Assembly: GCA_910583895.1 (NCBI GenBank)
Contig: CAJTYJ010000007.1
Coordinates: 49,052 to 93,118, forward strand
Reading direction: 5' to 3'
DNA length: 44,067 bases
Source: an uncultured Lachnospiraceae bacterium
GTDB lineage: Bacteria > Bacillota > Clostridia > Lachnospirales > Lachnospiraceae
The notes beneath the pieces were generated by a model. That model was not told the origin of the DNA. It made no database searches and was given only the letters and a program-made list of their open reading frames with translations. Positions 1 to 8,982 of the stretch are shown here, piece after piece. A program made the position numbers and the translations under genes. The stretch's first letter is position 1, and every line of letters begins with the position of its first letter.

Positions 1-230
1 AGGCACAGGAGAGGAACTTTTAGGAGTGCCTTTTCGAATAAAAGTTACTCTCGTTGCAGGTGTGTCGAAGCGACTTTACTCTTTAGTGCTATCGCGCAGC
101 GATTATTGGACAGTAAAGTCGCAAAGGCACAGGAGAGGAACTTTTAGGAGTGCCTTTTCGAATAAAAGTTACTCTCGTTACAGGTGTGTCGAAGCGACTT
201 TACTCTTTAGTGCTATCGCGCAGCGATTAT
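1..230. repeat. Tandem direct repeat, two ~106-bp copies with 124-bp period
   Basis: Bases 1-106 recur at 125-230 with one visible difference (gttgcagg versus gttacagg), separated by an 18-bp spacer. Each copy contains small inverted repeats: AGGCAC with GTGCCT, GTCG-aag-CGAC, and ATCGC-gca-GCGAT, so each could fold as RNA. The second copy ends 2 bases before the AGGAGGA ribosome site of the antiporter gene, so the repeats form its 5' leader or promoter region. The array may continue leftwards beyond the window. A short open frame crosses it but has no ribosome site and simply reads the repeat twice. Confidence 0.85.
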
Positions 231-246
231 AATAGGAGGAAAGGAT

Positions 247-1749
247 ATGTCTAACAATACTTCTGATAAACACCGAAAACCAACTTCCGCAGAAGCATAC
301 TTTTGTGTTATTCTTGTCTTTGGCCTTGTGGTAGGGGCAATGGTTCTGGGGGTTGCCGTTCAGGCTACCATGCTTCTTGCCTCAATTGTCGCGGTGATCT
401 TTGCCATCCGTCTGGGATATACCTGGCCGGAGCTTGAAAAGGCAATTGCCGACAAACTGGGACAGCTGGCGCCGACGGTCTGTATCTTATGGCTGATCGG
501 CATGTTTCTGGGAGCCATTCTTTTCAGCGGAACACTCCCGCTTCTGGTGGTCTATGGTTTTAAAATGATCAGCCCTAAGTTTTTATATGTCAGCGCCCTT
601 CTGGTCTGCTCTGTTTTGTCCATTATGACCGGATCTTCCTGGACATCGGTCTCCACAGGCGGCATTGCCTGTATGACCATCTGCCAGATGCTGGGGGCAA
701 ACAATGCCATTATGGCAGCGGCTGTGATCTCGGGGGCTGTCTTTGGCGATAAGATTTCCCCCATGTCGGAGACGACCAATCTTGCTCCGGCCTGCGTCGG
801 CAATACGCTTTGGAGTCATATCCATGCCCAGCTTTACACAACCGTTCCGGCCTATGTGCTTGCCATCATTTTCTACACAGTCCTGGGACTTAGATCCGGC
901 GGCATTACAGAGATTCCCGAGTCCGCAACGGAGATTGTCAATCAGCTGGGCGAAATCTACAATCTGACGCCGGTTCTTCTGATTCCTGTGGTTTTGCTTC
1001 TGATTCTGGCAGTACTACAGAAACCGACTATTCCGTCGCTGCTCGTCTCCAGTGTCACGGCCATGCTTCTTGGTGTATTTACCCAGGGGGATAAATTTAC
1101 TCTGGCGGCCTCTACCAATGCGGCGATTAAAGGCTTTACCGTAACTTCCATTGCACCGGAAGGGATGGAAATTCTGCCCAATGTTTCTTATCTGCTGAAC
1201 CGGGGCGGTATGATTGCCATGGCCAATGTGGTTATGATCTGTTATACCGGATTTGCACTCACGGCCATCTTGATCCGCTGCGGTATTCTGGATAAGGCAG
1301 TAGAACCTCTGATGAACTTTGCAAATACCCGGGTGAAGGCAGTGCTCACGGCAGAAATTGCGATTTTTGTGGTGCATGCCATTGCCGGTATCTCTTATCT
1401 GAGTTCGGTATTCGTAGGTTCTGCCTGGAAGAAATGTTATGTAAAGAATAAATGCGGCCTCCCGGCACTTTCCCGGACTTTGGAGGACGTGGGAACTACC
1501 GTGTCCTGTCTGTTCCCCTGGGGACAGTCCGGAGCATTTTACATGGCCACCCTGGGTGTGAGCATCTATGGTGCAAACGGTTTCTTTCGATACCTGACTT
1601 TAAGTTATCTCTGTCCGCTGATTGCATTGCTGCTTGCCGTATTTAATATCGGAATGTTCAATCTGACGGATGAACAGCAGGCAGCAGAGATGAAAAAGAT
1701 CGAAGAGGAGGAGGGCTCACAGAAATCGCTTGCGGAGCTGGATGCGTAA
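247..1749 (+). CDS. NhaC-family Na+/H+ (or substrate/H+) antiporter
   Basis: The 500-residue polytopic membrane protein has about a dozen hydrophobic segments, starting near residue 18. It carries the family-typical stretch around residues 130-185 with GSSWTSVSTGG, ISGAVFGDKISPMSETTNLA and a following HIHAQLYTT, which are NhaC signatures. The start ATG has an AGGAGGA ribosome site 7 bases upstream. The C-terminus is a charged cytoplasmic tail rich in Glu and Lys. NhaC relatives exchange sodium for protons, but some exchange organic acids (malate/lactate type). The LarA-like gene 51 bp downstream makes organic-acid exchange plausible here; that substrate is inference. Family assignment is firm. 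Confidence 0.92.
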   Translation: MSNNTSDKHRKPTSAEAYFCVILVFGLVVGAMVLGVAVQATMLLASIVAVIFAIRLGYTWPELEKAIADKLGQLAPTVCILWLIGMFLGAILFSGTLPLLVVYGFKMISPKFLYVSALLVCSVLSIMTGSSWTSVSTGGIACMTICQMLGANNAIMAAAVISGAVFGDKISPMSETTNLAPACVGNTLWSHIHAQLYTTVPAYVLAIIFYTVLGLRSGGITEIPESATEIVNQLGEIYNLTPVLLIPVVLLLILAVLQKPTIPSLLVSSVTAMLLGVFTQGDKFTLAASTNAAIKGFTVTSIAPEGMEILPNVSYLLNRGGMIAMANVVMICYTGFALTAILIRCGILDKAVEPLMNFANTRVKAVLTAEIAIFVVHAIAGISYLSSVFVGSAWKKCYVKNKCGLPALSRTLEDVGTTVSCLFPWGQSGAFYMATLGVSIYGANGFFRYLTLSYLCPLIALLLAVFNIGMFNLTDEQQAAEMKKIEEEEGSQKSLAELDA

Positions 1750-1800
1750 ATACATCTGGAAGCAGCAGGGGGTGTTTGGGAAGGCAGGGGGAAGTATAGG

Positions 1801-2985
1801 ATGATTCGTATACGACAGAAATTTAACCAGATAAGGATTCAGGATGTTTATGGTGCTGTATTGGAGCAGTTCAAAAGACGTGAGATCAGAAACCTGGTTC
1901 ATGCAAAAGACAGGGTTGCAGTGGGCTGCGGAAGCCGGGGGATTCATGGTATGGACGTGATCGCGAAAGGCGTGATTGACAGCCTTTTGGAGCTGGGAGC
2001 TAGGCCCTTTATCGTTCCGGCCATGGGCAGCCACGGAGGTGCGACTCCGGCCGGTCAGCGACAGATTCTAAGTTCCTATGGCATCACCGAGGAGACCATG
2101 GGTGTGCCGATTGTGGATACCATGGAAACGGTGTCCTTAGGGGAAACGAAAAGTGGTATTCCGATCTTTTTTTCCAAACCGGCATACGAGGCAGACTGGG
2201 TTCTCCCCATTAACCGGATCAAGCTACACACAGATTTTTCCGGCCCCATTGAAAGCGGTCTCATCAAGATGATGTCCATTGGATTTGGAAAAGAAAAGGG
2301 CTGTACTTCCCTTCACCGCCATGGGACCGCTGACTTTGCCCGCATCATTCCGGAGGCAGGAAGAAAGATCCTGTCCTGTGTCCATATGCGCTTTGGCATT
2401 GGTATTGTGGAAAATGCCTGTGACCATACGGCAGTGATCGAAGCCATACAAGGAGAAGCACTTTTTGACCGGGAGCCCCAATTGCTGGAACTGTCCAAAA
2501 AACTTTTTCCTGGCATTCCGTTTCAGACGGTGGATGTGCTGATTGTTGAAAAATTTGGAAAGGACATAAGCGGAGCCGGCATGGACCCCAATATTACCGG
2601 CCGAAGCAGTGTCGGGCCTGTGAAATATTTCACAGGTCCCCGGATTCAGCGCATTGTGGTCTGCGATCTGACCGATGCGAGCCACGGCAACGGGGTCGCT
2701 GTAAATGTTGCAGATTTTATTACCCGTAAATTTTTTGACAAGCTGGATTTAAAAGCGGTTTATGCAAATGGACTGGCCTGCTGCAATCCCCAGGCCTGCC
2801 AGATTCCTGTGATCATGGAAACGGAAGAAGAGGCAGTTGCCATGGCGGTGAAAACCTGCCGTTTCATCGATCCAGAACATCCAAGGATCGTCCGTCTGCG
2901 CAGTACGCTGCACCTGGATGAGTTTGAGATCAGTGAGGCATTGCGAGAAGAGGCACTCGCCAATCCCAATATTGAAATTCTATAA
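1801..2985 (+). CDS. LarA-like (lactate racemase N-terminal/DUF2088 domain) protein
   Basis: This 394-residue protein resembles the nickel-pincer racemase LarA and its DUF2088 relatives. Candidate metal or cofactor ligands are His78 (AMGSHGGATP), His143 (IKLHTDFSGP), Lys156 (GLIKMMSIG) and the His172/His174 pair (LHRHG), placed roughly as in LarA, where histidines and a lysine hold the Ni-pincer nucleotide. No LarB/C/E maturation genes are in the window, so nickel dependence cannot be shown. It starts at ATG 1801 with a weak ribosome site (ggggaagtatagg). It follows the antiporter by 51 bp and is probably co-transcribed. An epimerase or racemase of a hydroxy acid is a reasonable guess, not a demonstrated role. 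Confidence 0.75.
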   Translation: MIRIRQKFNQIRIQDVYGAVLEQFKRREIRNLVHAKDRVAVGCGSRGIHGMDVIAKGVIDSLLELGARPFIVPAMGSHGGATPAGQRQILSSYGITEETMGVPIVDTMETVSLGETKSGIPIFFSKPAYEADWVLPINRIKLHTDFSGPIESGLIKMMSIGFGKEKGCTSLHRHGTADFARIIPEAGRKILSCVHMRFGIGIVENACDHTAVIEAIQGEALFDREPQLLELSKKLFPGIPFQTVDVLIVEKFGKDISGAGMDPNITGRSSVGPVKYFTGPRIQRIVVCDLTDASHGNGVAVNVADFITRKFFDKLDLKAVYANGLACCNPQACQIPVIMETEEEAVAMAVKTCRFIDPEHPRIVRLRSTLHLDEFEISEALREEALANPNIEIL

Positions 2986-3025
2986 TGGCTGGTGTTCCCC
3001 TTGTCCGCTGAGGGTATACCGAAAC

Positions 3026-3059
3026 GATGCCACACAATCCGTCAGGATTGTGTGGCATC
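3026..3059. terminator. Perfect 15-bp stem-loop between convergent genes
   Basis: GATGCCACACAATCC (3026-3040) pairs perfectly with GGATTGTGTGGCATC (3045-3059) around a 4-base loop. It sits between the converging LarA-like and DapA-like genes and would serve both strands. Neither side has a good U-run, so it may be a bidirectional stop or an mRNA 3' stabiliser rather than a classical intrinsic terminator. Confidence 0.6.
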
Positions 3060-3080
3060 AATGAAATTCGAGAGATTTTT

Positions 3081-3986
3081 CTAGCTGTGAATTTTCATTT
3101 CCTTTATCATGTGATCCAGTTTAACCTGCAAAGCCTGTGAGCACGGAAGCAGCGGAGTGCTTACTTCTCCTGCATCAATTCCAATCTGTTTCATGGCATA
3201 TTTCAAAGGTGCCGGGTTAATCTCAGCAAACAGCAAATCAAACAACGGATAGTATTTTTTCTGAAACTCAATCACGGCCTGAAGATTTCCGGCCTTGGCG
3301 TCTTCAAACATCCGGGCCCATGGACCGGGGATCAAATTGGCGCTTGCGATGATGGCCGCTTCCGCTCCGAATAAGACATGTCCGCCCATCATCAGGTCTT
3401 CTCCGCTGAAAACGGTACATTTGTCTCCGACCCGATGGATGATATCAACACAATCGGCAAAGGCCACAGAGCATTCTTTGATGCCTGCACAGTTTGGCAT
3501 GTCCTCCACGATTTTTGCAAAAGTGGCAGGTTTGATGTTCGTAACATTTTTGTAGGGGATATTATAAATCAGGAATGGATCCTGAAATCCTTCGTCGAAT
3601 TTTTTAAAAAACTGATAGATGCCTTCCTGGGTGGGATTGACATAATACGGAGTTAGAACCAAAGGAATCGAAGCACCGGCTTTGCGGAATAATCCGGCAG
3701 CTTCTATGGCATCCCCGATTCCAGGTTCCAGTACGCCTGCGATCACGGGAATCCGGCCGGCAGCAGCTTTTACCGCAGTTTTCACGGCGTGAATACGCTC
3801 TTTCATGGTGAGAGATACATATTCGCCGCTACCGCCGAGAACCAGAACGCCTTTGACGCCGTTTTCGATTTGCCAGTTGATGAGCCTTTCTAATTTTTCG
3901 TCATCAATCGTGCAGCTTTTGGTAAAGGGAGTGACCAGTGCCGTGACAAGACCAGAGAACGGCTGTCCATGAACCATAAATTTCAT
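3081..3986 (-). CDS. DapA/N-acetylneuraminate-lyase superfamily aldolase
   Basis: This 301-residue TIM-barrel lyase/synthase has the Schiff-base lysine at Lys170 (AGIKECS), the catalytic Tyr141 (LIYNIPY) and the GGSGEYVSLT phosphate/carboxylate-loop equivalent near residues 51-60. The family acts by forming an imine with pyruvate or a related 2-oxo acid. The arginine that true dihydrodipicolinate synthases have five residues after the tyrosine (E. coli Arg138) is a lysine here (YNIPYK), so this is probably not the lysine-pathway enzyme but a catabolic or keto-acid aldolase/deaminase. The start has AAAGGAGGG 9 bases upstream. It is divergent from the Lrp-type regulator and convergent with the LarA-like gene. 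Confidence 0.85.
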   Translation of the reverse strand: MKFMVHGQPFSGLVTALVTPFTKSCTIDDEKLERLINWQIENGVKGVLVLGGSGEYVSLTMKERIHAVKTAVKAAAGRIPVIAGVLEPGIGDAIEAAGLFRKAGASIPLVLTPYYVNPTQEGIYQFFKKFDEGFQDPFLIYNIPYKNVTNIKPATFAKIVEDMPNCAGIKECSVAFADCVDIIHRVGDKCTVFSGEDLMMGGHVLFGAEAAIIASANLIPGPWARMFEDAKAGNLQAVIEFQKKYYPLFDLLFAEINPAPLKYAMKQIGIDAGEVSTPLLPCSQALQVKLDHMIKEMKIHS

Positions 3987-4042
3987 AAAGATATACCCTC
4001 CTTTTGATGATAGTATGTAATGTTATCGCTTTCCGACTATAA

Positions 4043-4062
4043 GCATAGACTTTATTTTATGC
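4043..4062. promoter_or_regulatory. Possible operator in the divergent dapA-like/lrp-like intergenic region
   Basis: The 170-bp gap between the divergent starts (3986 and 4157) is AT-rich and must hold both promoters. An inverted repeat GCATA...TATGC (4043-4047 and 4058-4062) lies in the middle and could be a site for the adjacent Lrp-type protein. The assignment rests on position and symmetry only. Confidence 0.3.
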
Positions 4063-4156
4063 ATTTACAATGACAAAAGAAAGCAATAATCTGTCAGCAA
4101 TTTATCTTTGGAAATTTATTTTGTGAAAAACTTAATTGTTGGAAAGGAGTTTTATT

Positions 4157-4600
4157 ATGGATTCCATAGATGAAAAAATCTTATCAATTCTGCAGCAGGA
4201 CGCGCGGATCTCCATGCGCAATCTGGCCAAAGAGATCCCGATGAGTGTCCCGGCGACCTGTGAGCGCGTACGCAAGCTGGAAGATTCCGGCATCATCACA
4301 GGATATACCGTGAAAGTAAATCAGGCCAAACTTGGGAATACCGTAAATTCGTTTATTGTCTGCTCCCTGAGAATCGGAGAACTTGAGTCCAATATCCGCT
4401 GGGCCAAAAAACAGCCGCAGATTGTAGCCGCCTATACCCTGGCAGGGCGTCATGCGCTCCTTTTGCAGGTGAGCTGTGTGGACATGCAGGAATACCAGGA
4501 ACTGATCAATACTCTGTATACCTGCAGTGTGATCGAGAGTTATATTATCATTGAGACGATCAAAGACAATGTGTTTAATCCAAGAGAAGTACAAGATTAG
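4157..4600 (+). CDS. Lrp/AsnC-family transcriptional regulator
   Basis: The 147-residue protein begins MDSIDEKILSILQQDARIS, the classic AsnC-type winged helix. Its recognition helix lies around PMSVPATCERVRKLEDSGII (residues 28-48), followed by the RAM/AsnC ligand domain (residues ~65-140). A longer frame opens at a TTG at 4136, but AAAGGAG at 4143-4149 places the real start at ATG 4157. Such proteins sense amino acids or other small acids and often control a divergent neighbour, here the DapA-like gene and perhaps the antiporter/LarA-like pair. Inducer unknown. Confidence 0.9.
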   Translation: MDSIDEKILSILQQDARISMRNLAKEIPMSVPATCERVRKLEDSGIITGYTVKVNQAKLGNTVNSFIVCSLRIGELESNIRWAKKQPQIVAAYTLAGRHALLLQVSCVDMQEYQELINTLYTCSVIESYIIIETIKDNVFNPREVQD

Positions 4601-4609
4601 TCAAAAAAA

Positions 4610-4637
4610 GCACAGGAGCCGTGAGCGACTCCTGTGC
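4610..4637. terminator. Stem-loop after the Lrp-type gene
   Basis: GCACAGGAG (4610-4618) pairs perfectly with CTCCTGTGC (4629-4637) around a 10-base loop. The run tcaaaaaaa precedes it, so it has a U-tract only when read on the minus strand. On the plus strand it would be a weak stop after the regulator. Confidence 0.5.
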
Positions 4638-4733
4638 AAATGAAACAGTGGATGCTGGTTCGGAGTCAGAAGAGAAAAACACTTGCGTTTCTCTGCGGCG
4701 ATCATTACAATGGATGGAAGGGAGGACGGGTTG

Positions 4734-5615
4734 ATGAAAAAAGGAGAAAAGGCAGCCATTGTATGCTGTTCCAATCAGCGGCCGCAGAGTGAAAAGGAAA
4801 AGATCCGAAAACTGTATCAGATACTGCGCGGAATGGGGATCCTTCCGGTCTGTGCAGAGTGCCTTTATGCGGACGAAGAAAACAGGCCTGCCGGTGAGGC
4901 GCGGGCAGAACAGCTGATGAAATTTTATCAGGATGACAGTATCCGGGAGATCTTTGACATCTCCGGCGGCGATATCGCCAATGAGATTCTGCCTTATCTG
5001 GATTATGACGTGATCGCCGGTTCCGGCAAACGGTTCTGGGGGTACAGCGATCTGACCACGGTCATCAATGCAGTCAGTCATAGGACGGGGAACGAAGCGG
5101 TTCTGTATCAGGTGAAAAATCTGGTGGGAGCATGTGGCAAGATGCAGCAGAAAGCTTTTGAAAACTATCTGTTTCAGAAGTCGGAAGAGCTGACCGGGTT
5201 TTCATACAAGTTTGTACAGAAGAATTTTATGAAGGGAAGGACAGCAGGGGGGAATATCCGCTGTCTTTTGAAGCTGGCAGGGACGCCGTACTGGCCGGAC
5301 CTTAGGGGAAAAATTCTGATCCTGGAGGCGCTTGGCGGAAAGCGGGAGCAGCTGATCACTTATTTAAGCCAGCTAAAGCAGCTGGGGGCATTTGAACAGG
5401 CAGCGGGAATTCTGCTGGGAACTTTTACCGCCATGGAAAAGGAAGAAGGCGCAGAGGCGGTCTGTGAGCTGGTCAGACATTTTGCAGGGCCGGAAATGCC
5501 TGTGGCAAAGACGCAGGAGATCGGGCACGGAGAGGACTCGAAAGCGGTGGTGATTGGAGGCTATCTGGCTTTGGACAGAACGATAAGTGGACAAAGAAAA
5601 GAATACATTTTATAA
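4734..5615 (+). CDS. S66-family peptidase (LD-carboxypeptidase/MccF-like)
   Basis: The 293-residue protein matches the S66 serine peptidase fold. The nucleophile is Ser105 in FWGYSDLTT, the oxyanion/turn motif is ISGGDIANEILPYLD (76-90), the acidic member is Glu198 in ILILEALGG, and the histidine is His265 in EIGHGED, so the Ser-Glu-His triad appears intact. Family members trim peptidoglycan tetrapeptides (LdcA) or detoxify microcin C-like adducts (MccF). It lacks a signal peptide, so it acts in the cytoplasm on recycled muropeptides or imported peptides. An upstream in-frame ATG at 4683 has no ribosome site, whereas GGGAGG at 4720-4725 serves ATG 4734. Confidence 0.85.
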   Translation: MKKGEKAAIVCCSNQRPQSEKEKIRKLYQILRGMGILPVCAECLYADEENRPAGEARAEQLMKFYQDDSIREIFDISGGDIANEILPYLDYDVIAGSGKRFWGYSDLTTVINAVSHRTGNEAVLYQVKNLVGACGKMQQKAFENYLFQKSEELTGFSYKFVQKNFMKGRTAGGNIRCLLKLAGTPYWPDLRGKILILEALGGKREQLITYLSQLKQLGAFEQAAGILLGTFTAMEKEEGAEAVCELVRHFAGPEMPVAKTQEIGHGEDSKAVVIGGYLALDRTISGQRKEYIL

Positions 5616-5637
5616 TGTTTTTAAGGATACAGGGAAT

Positions 5638-5661
5638 GTCTGATTTTTGAAGGTATCAGAC
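5638..5661. terminator. Short stem-loop in front of the hsd operon
   Basis: GTCTGAT (5638-5644) pairs with ATCAGAC (5655-5661), loop of 10. It lies in the 100-bp gap between the S66 peptidase and hsdR and may separate the two transcription units. There is no U-run, so termination is uncertain. Confidence 0.35.
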
Positions 5662-5715
5662 TTGTGCATTTTGCATGTAATCTGTATTGAGTGAGCCACA
5701 AAGGAGAAAGACCGT

Positions 5716-8700
5716 ATGGAATCAAATTTTACATTTTTGAACGATCAGTTTCCGGTTCTTGGAAATTTTGGAGAACTGGCGGAAAAATACCTGTACAGTG
5801 ATTCCAATTCCTGTCTGATGAAGCTGGGAATGATCGGAGAAACGATTGTGAATCTGATATTTACTTATGATCAGATTCCATTGCCCCATGAAAATACAGC
5901 TGTTAAACGGATTGATGTGCTGTTTCGTGAAGGGATGATTACGCGTGATCTGTCGGACATTCTGCATGCTCTGCGAAAAATCAGAAATAAAGCGGTTCAC
6001 GAGAATTATGCCTCGGTTGAGAAGGGAAAAGCCCTGATTCAGATGGCTTACAGCCTTACAGAATGGTTTATGCAGACATATGGGGACTGGGATTATCAGA
6101 ATCATCCCTTTGTTATGCCTTCCGAAACTTTGGAGTCTGCGGTTGTTGATAAAGAGAGTGAACGGACGAAAGAAGAAAAACTGATGGAGGAAGCATCCAG
6201 GGCGGCAGAGGAAGCTCCCTTTGTTGCAAAGGATGAACGGAAAAAACAGGCCGGCAGAGCGGCAGGTTTCAGAATAAGATCAGAGGCAGAGACGCGTTAT
6301 CTGATTGACGAGCAGCTGCGCAAAGTTGGCTGGGAAGTAAATACGACAGCACTGCGGTATTCCAGGGGAACCCGTCCGGTAAAGGGACGCAATATTGCGA
6401 TTGCCGAATGGCCTACGGATTCTTCGATAGGCAGTCGGGGGTATGTGGATTATGCTCTTTTTATAGGAGACCGACTGGTGGCGACGATTGAAGCGAAAGC
6501 GATTCACAAGGATATTCCATCGGTGATTGATTATCAGTGTAAAGACTACTCCCGCAATATCAGAGCAGCTGATGCAGAATATCAGATCGGCAGGTGGGGG
6601 AATTACAAAGTTCCGTTTACATTTGCCACGAACGGCAGACCATATCTGGAGCAGTATGAGACCAAAAGCGGAGTCTGGTTTCTGGATTTAAGACAGCCGG
6701 ACCATGCACCCAGGGCTTTGAAAGGCTGGATGAGTCCGGCGGGTATCATGGATCTTCTGGAAAAAGATATTGCGGCGTATAATCAGGCGTTGCAGGATAT
6801 GCCTTTTGATCTGCTGCGCGACAAGGACGGTCTGAACCTTCGGGAGTATCAGTTAAAAGCAGTTCAGGCTGCGGAGGATGCCATCCGGAACGGACAGCAG
6901 AACGTTTTGCTTGCCATGGCAACCGGAACAGGGAAAACTCGTACGATACTGGGTATGATTTATCGTTTTCTGAAGACAGGACGTTTCCGCAGAATCCTGT
7001 TTCTGGTGGACAGGACTACACTGGGCGAGCAGGCTTATGATGTATTCCGGGAGGTCAGGCTGGAAGAGCTGATGACCCTTGATGATATTTACAATATCAA
7101 AGGTCTGGAAGACAGAGAGATTGACCGGGAAACACGTATTCAGGTTGCAACGGTGCAGAGTATGGTAAAACGTATACTCTATAATAACGAAGATTCCATG
7201 CCTTCTGTCAGCGATTTTGATCTGGTCATTATCGATGAAGCGCATAGAGGGTATATTCTGGACAGAGAAATGAGCGAGGACGAGCTTCTTTATCGCGATC
7301 AGACGGATTATCAGAGCAGATACCGCTCGGTGATCGAATATTTTGATGCGGTAAAAATCGCGCTGACCGCTACACCGGCATTACAGACGACACAGATCTT
7401 TGGGCCGCCTGTGTATCAATATACCTATCGGGAAGCAGTGATCGAAGGGTATCTGGTGGACCATGACGCGCCTCATAAACTGACGACCAGACTTGGAAAA
7501 GAAGGGATTCATTATAAAAAGGGGGATACCATTACGACCTATGATCCCGTGACCGGTGAGATTACAAATTCAGAGCTTTTGAAGGATGAGCTTGATTTTG
7601 ATATAGAGAAATTCAACCGGCAGGTCATTACAGAACCTTTTAACCGGACCGTGTTTGCGGAAATTGCCCGTGATATTGATCCGGAGATTCCGGAAGAGCA
7701 GGGCAAAACACTGATCTATGCGGTGGATGATCAGCATGCGGATCTGATTGTGAAAATTTTAAAGGAGATTTATGCAGAGACCGGGGTGGATAATGACGCG
7801 ATTATGAAGATCACCGGTTCGGTGGGAGGCGGCAATCCGAAAAAGGTGCAGGAGGTCATCAAACGTTTTAAAAACGAACGCTTTCCAAGTATCGCGGTTA
7901 CGGTCGATCTGCTGACCACGGGAATTGACGTACCGGAGATTACGACACTGGTCTTTATGCGCCGTGTAAAATCCCGGATCTTATTTGAACAGATGATGGG
8001 CCGGGCGACCAGACTCTGTCCGGATATACATAAGACACATTTTGAGATTTATGATCCGGTCGGTGTCTATGTTTCGCTGGAAGATGTCAACACGATGAAA
8101 CCGGTAGTGGTAAATCCTGCCGTGACATTTACACAGCTGCTGGAAGGACTGGAAATACTGGAAGACGAAAAAAAGGTGCAGCATCAGATCAATCAGATTA
8201 TTGCCAGGCTGCAGCGAAAAAAGCGCAGTATGGACAAAAGAACGATGGAGCATTTTATCAGCATGACAGGTGGACAGGATCCGACCCAGTTTGCAATCGA
8301 TATCCGGCGTCGTAAACCGGAGGATGCCAAAAAACGTCTGCTGGCCTATGCCGACATGTTCCGGATGCTGCAGCAGACCAGAGCGGGCGGGGGCCGCCCG
8401 GTTGTAATTTCTGATAAAGAGGATGAACTTCTGGAACATGAAAGAGGCTATGGACAGGGCAGCAGACCGGAAGATTATCTGGATGCATTTTCAACCTACA
8501 TCAAAACGAATCTGAATGAGATTGCAGCACTGAATATCGTCTGTACCAGACCGAAAGAGTTGACGCGCGACGGTCTGAAATCTCTTCGGCTGGCGCTGGA
8601 CAGAGAAGGATTTACCGTGCAGCAGCTGAATACGGCGGTTGCACAGATGACCAATGAAGAAATAACGGCTGACATTATCAGTCTGATCCGCCGCTATGGG

Positions 8701-8982
8701 ATCGGTTCCGCGCTGATTTCTCATGAGGCCCGGATCAGACGGGCAGTGGACAAGTTGAAAAAAGGACATAATTTCTCCAGACAGGAACTGAACTGGATCG
8801 CCCGCATGGAAAAATATCTGCTGGAAGAATCCGTGCTGAATGTGTCTGTGTTTAATGAGGACGGAAGATTCAGGGCGCAGGGCGGCTTTACGAAGATAAA
8901 CAAAGTATTTGGGAATCAGCTGGAAACGGTCATTCGGGAACTGAATGAGTATTTGTATGAAGATGGAGGGGAGACGGCGTGA
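5716..8982 (+). CDS. hsdR: Type I restriction enzyme, R subunit
   Basis: The 1088-residue restriction/translocation subunit starts with a DUF4145-like helical domain (~1-130). Next comes the HSDR_N nuclease with a PD-(D/E)XK core (Asp245 in YVDYALF, Glu259-Ala-Lys261). The SF2 helicase motor follows, with Walker A TGTGKT at ~403-408, DEAH at 507-510, motif III LTATPA and motif VI QMMGRATRLCPD. A C-terminal EcoEI_R_C-like region binds the methylase complex. It cuts DNA at a distance after ATP-driven translocation from unmethylated targets. AAAGGAGA precedes the start. It is first in an R-orf-M-S operon. No inactivating change is visible. Confidence 0.95.
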   Translation: MESNFTFLNDQFPVLGNFGELAEKYLYSDSNSCLMKLGMIGETIVNLIFTYDQIPLPHENTAVKRIDVLFREGMITRDLSDILHALRKIRNKAVHENYASVEKGKALIQMAYSLTEWFMQTYGDWDYQNHPFVMPSETLESAVVDKESERTKEEKLMEEASRAAEEAPFVAKDERKKQAGRAAGFRIRSEAETRYLIDEQLRKVGWEVNTTALRYSRGTRPVKGRNIAIAEWPTDSSIGSRGYVDYALFIGDRLVATIEAKAIHKDIPSVIDYQCKDYSRNIRAADAEYQIGRWGNYKVPFTFATNGRPYLEQYETKSGVWFLDLRQPDHAPRALKGWMSPAGIMDLLEKDIAAYNQALQDMPFDLLRDKDGLNLREYQLKAVQAAEDAIRNGQQNVLLAMATGTGKTRTILGMIYRFLKTGRFRRILFLVDRTTLGEQAYDVFREVRLEELMTLDDIYNIKGLEDREIDRETRIQVATVQSMVKRILYNNEDSMPSVSDFDLVIIDEAHRGYILDREMSEDELLYRDQTDYQSRYRSVIEYFDAVKIALTATPALQTTQIFGPPVYQYTYREAVIEGYLVDHDAPHKLTTRLGKEGIHYKKGDTITTYDPVTGEITNSELLKDELDFDIEKFNRQVITEPFNRTVFAEIARDIDPEIPEEQGKTLIYAVDDQHADLIVKILKEIYAETGVDNDAIMKITGSVGGGNPKKVQEVIKRFKNERFPSIAVTVDLLTTGIDVPEITTLVFMRRVKSRILFEQMMGRATRLCPDIHKTHFEIYDPVGVYVSLEDVNTMKPVVVNPAVTFTQLLEGLEILEDEKKVQHQINQIIARLQRKKRSMDKRTMEHFISMTGGQDPTQFAIDIRRRKPEDAKKRLLAYADMFRMLQQTRAGGGRPVVISDKEDELLEHERGYGQGSRPEDYLDAFSTYIKTNLNEIAALNIVCTRPKELTRDGLKSLRLALDREGFTVQQLNTAVAQMTNEEITADIISLIRRYGIGSALISHEARIRRAVDKLKKGHNFSRQELNWIARMEKYLLEESVLNVSVFNEDGRFRAQGGFTKINKVFGNQLETVIRELNEYLYEDGGETA

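Noticed and set aside
26..232. 68-codon open frame through the left tandem repeat
   Set aside because: It reads the same repeat twice, has no ribosome site and ends before the true gene; repeat artefact.
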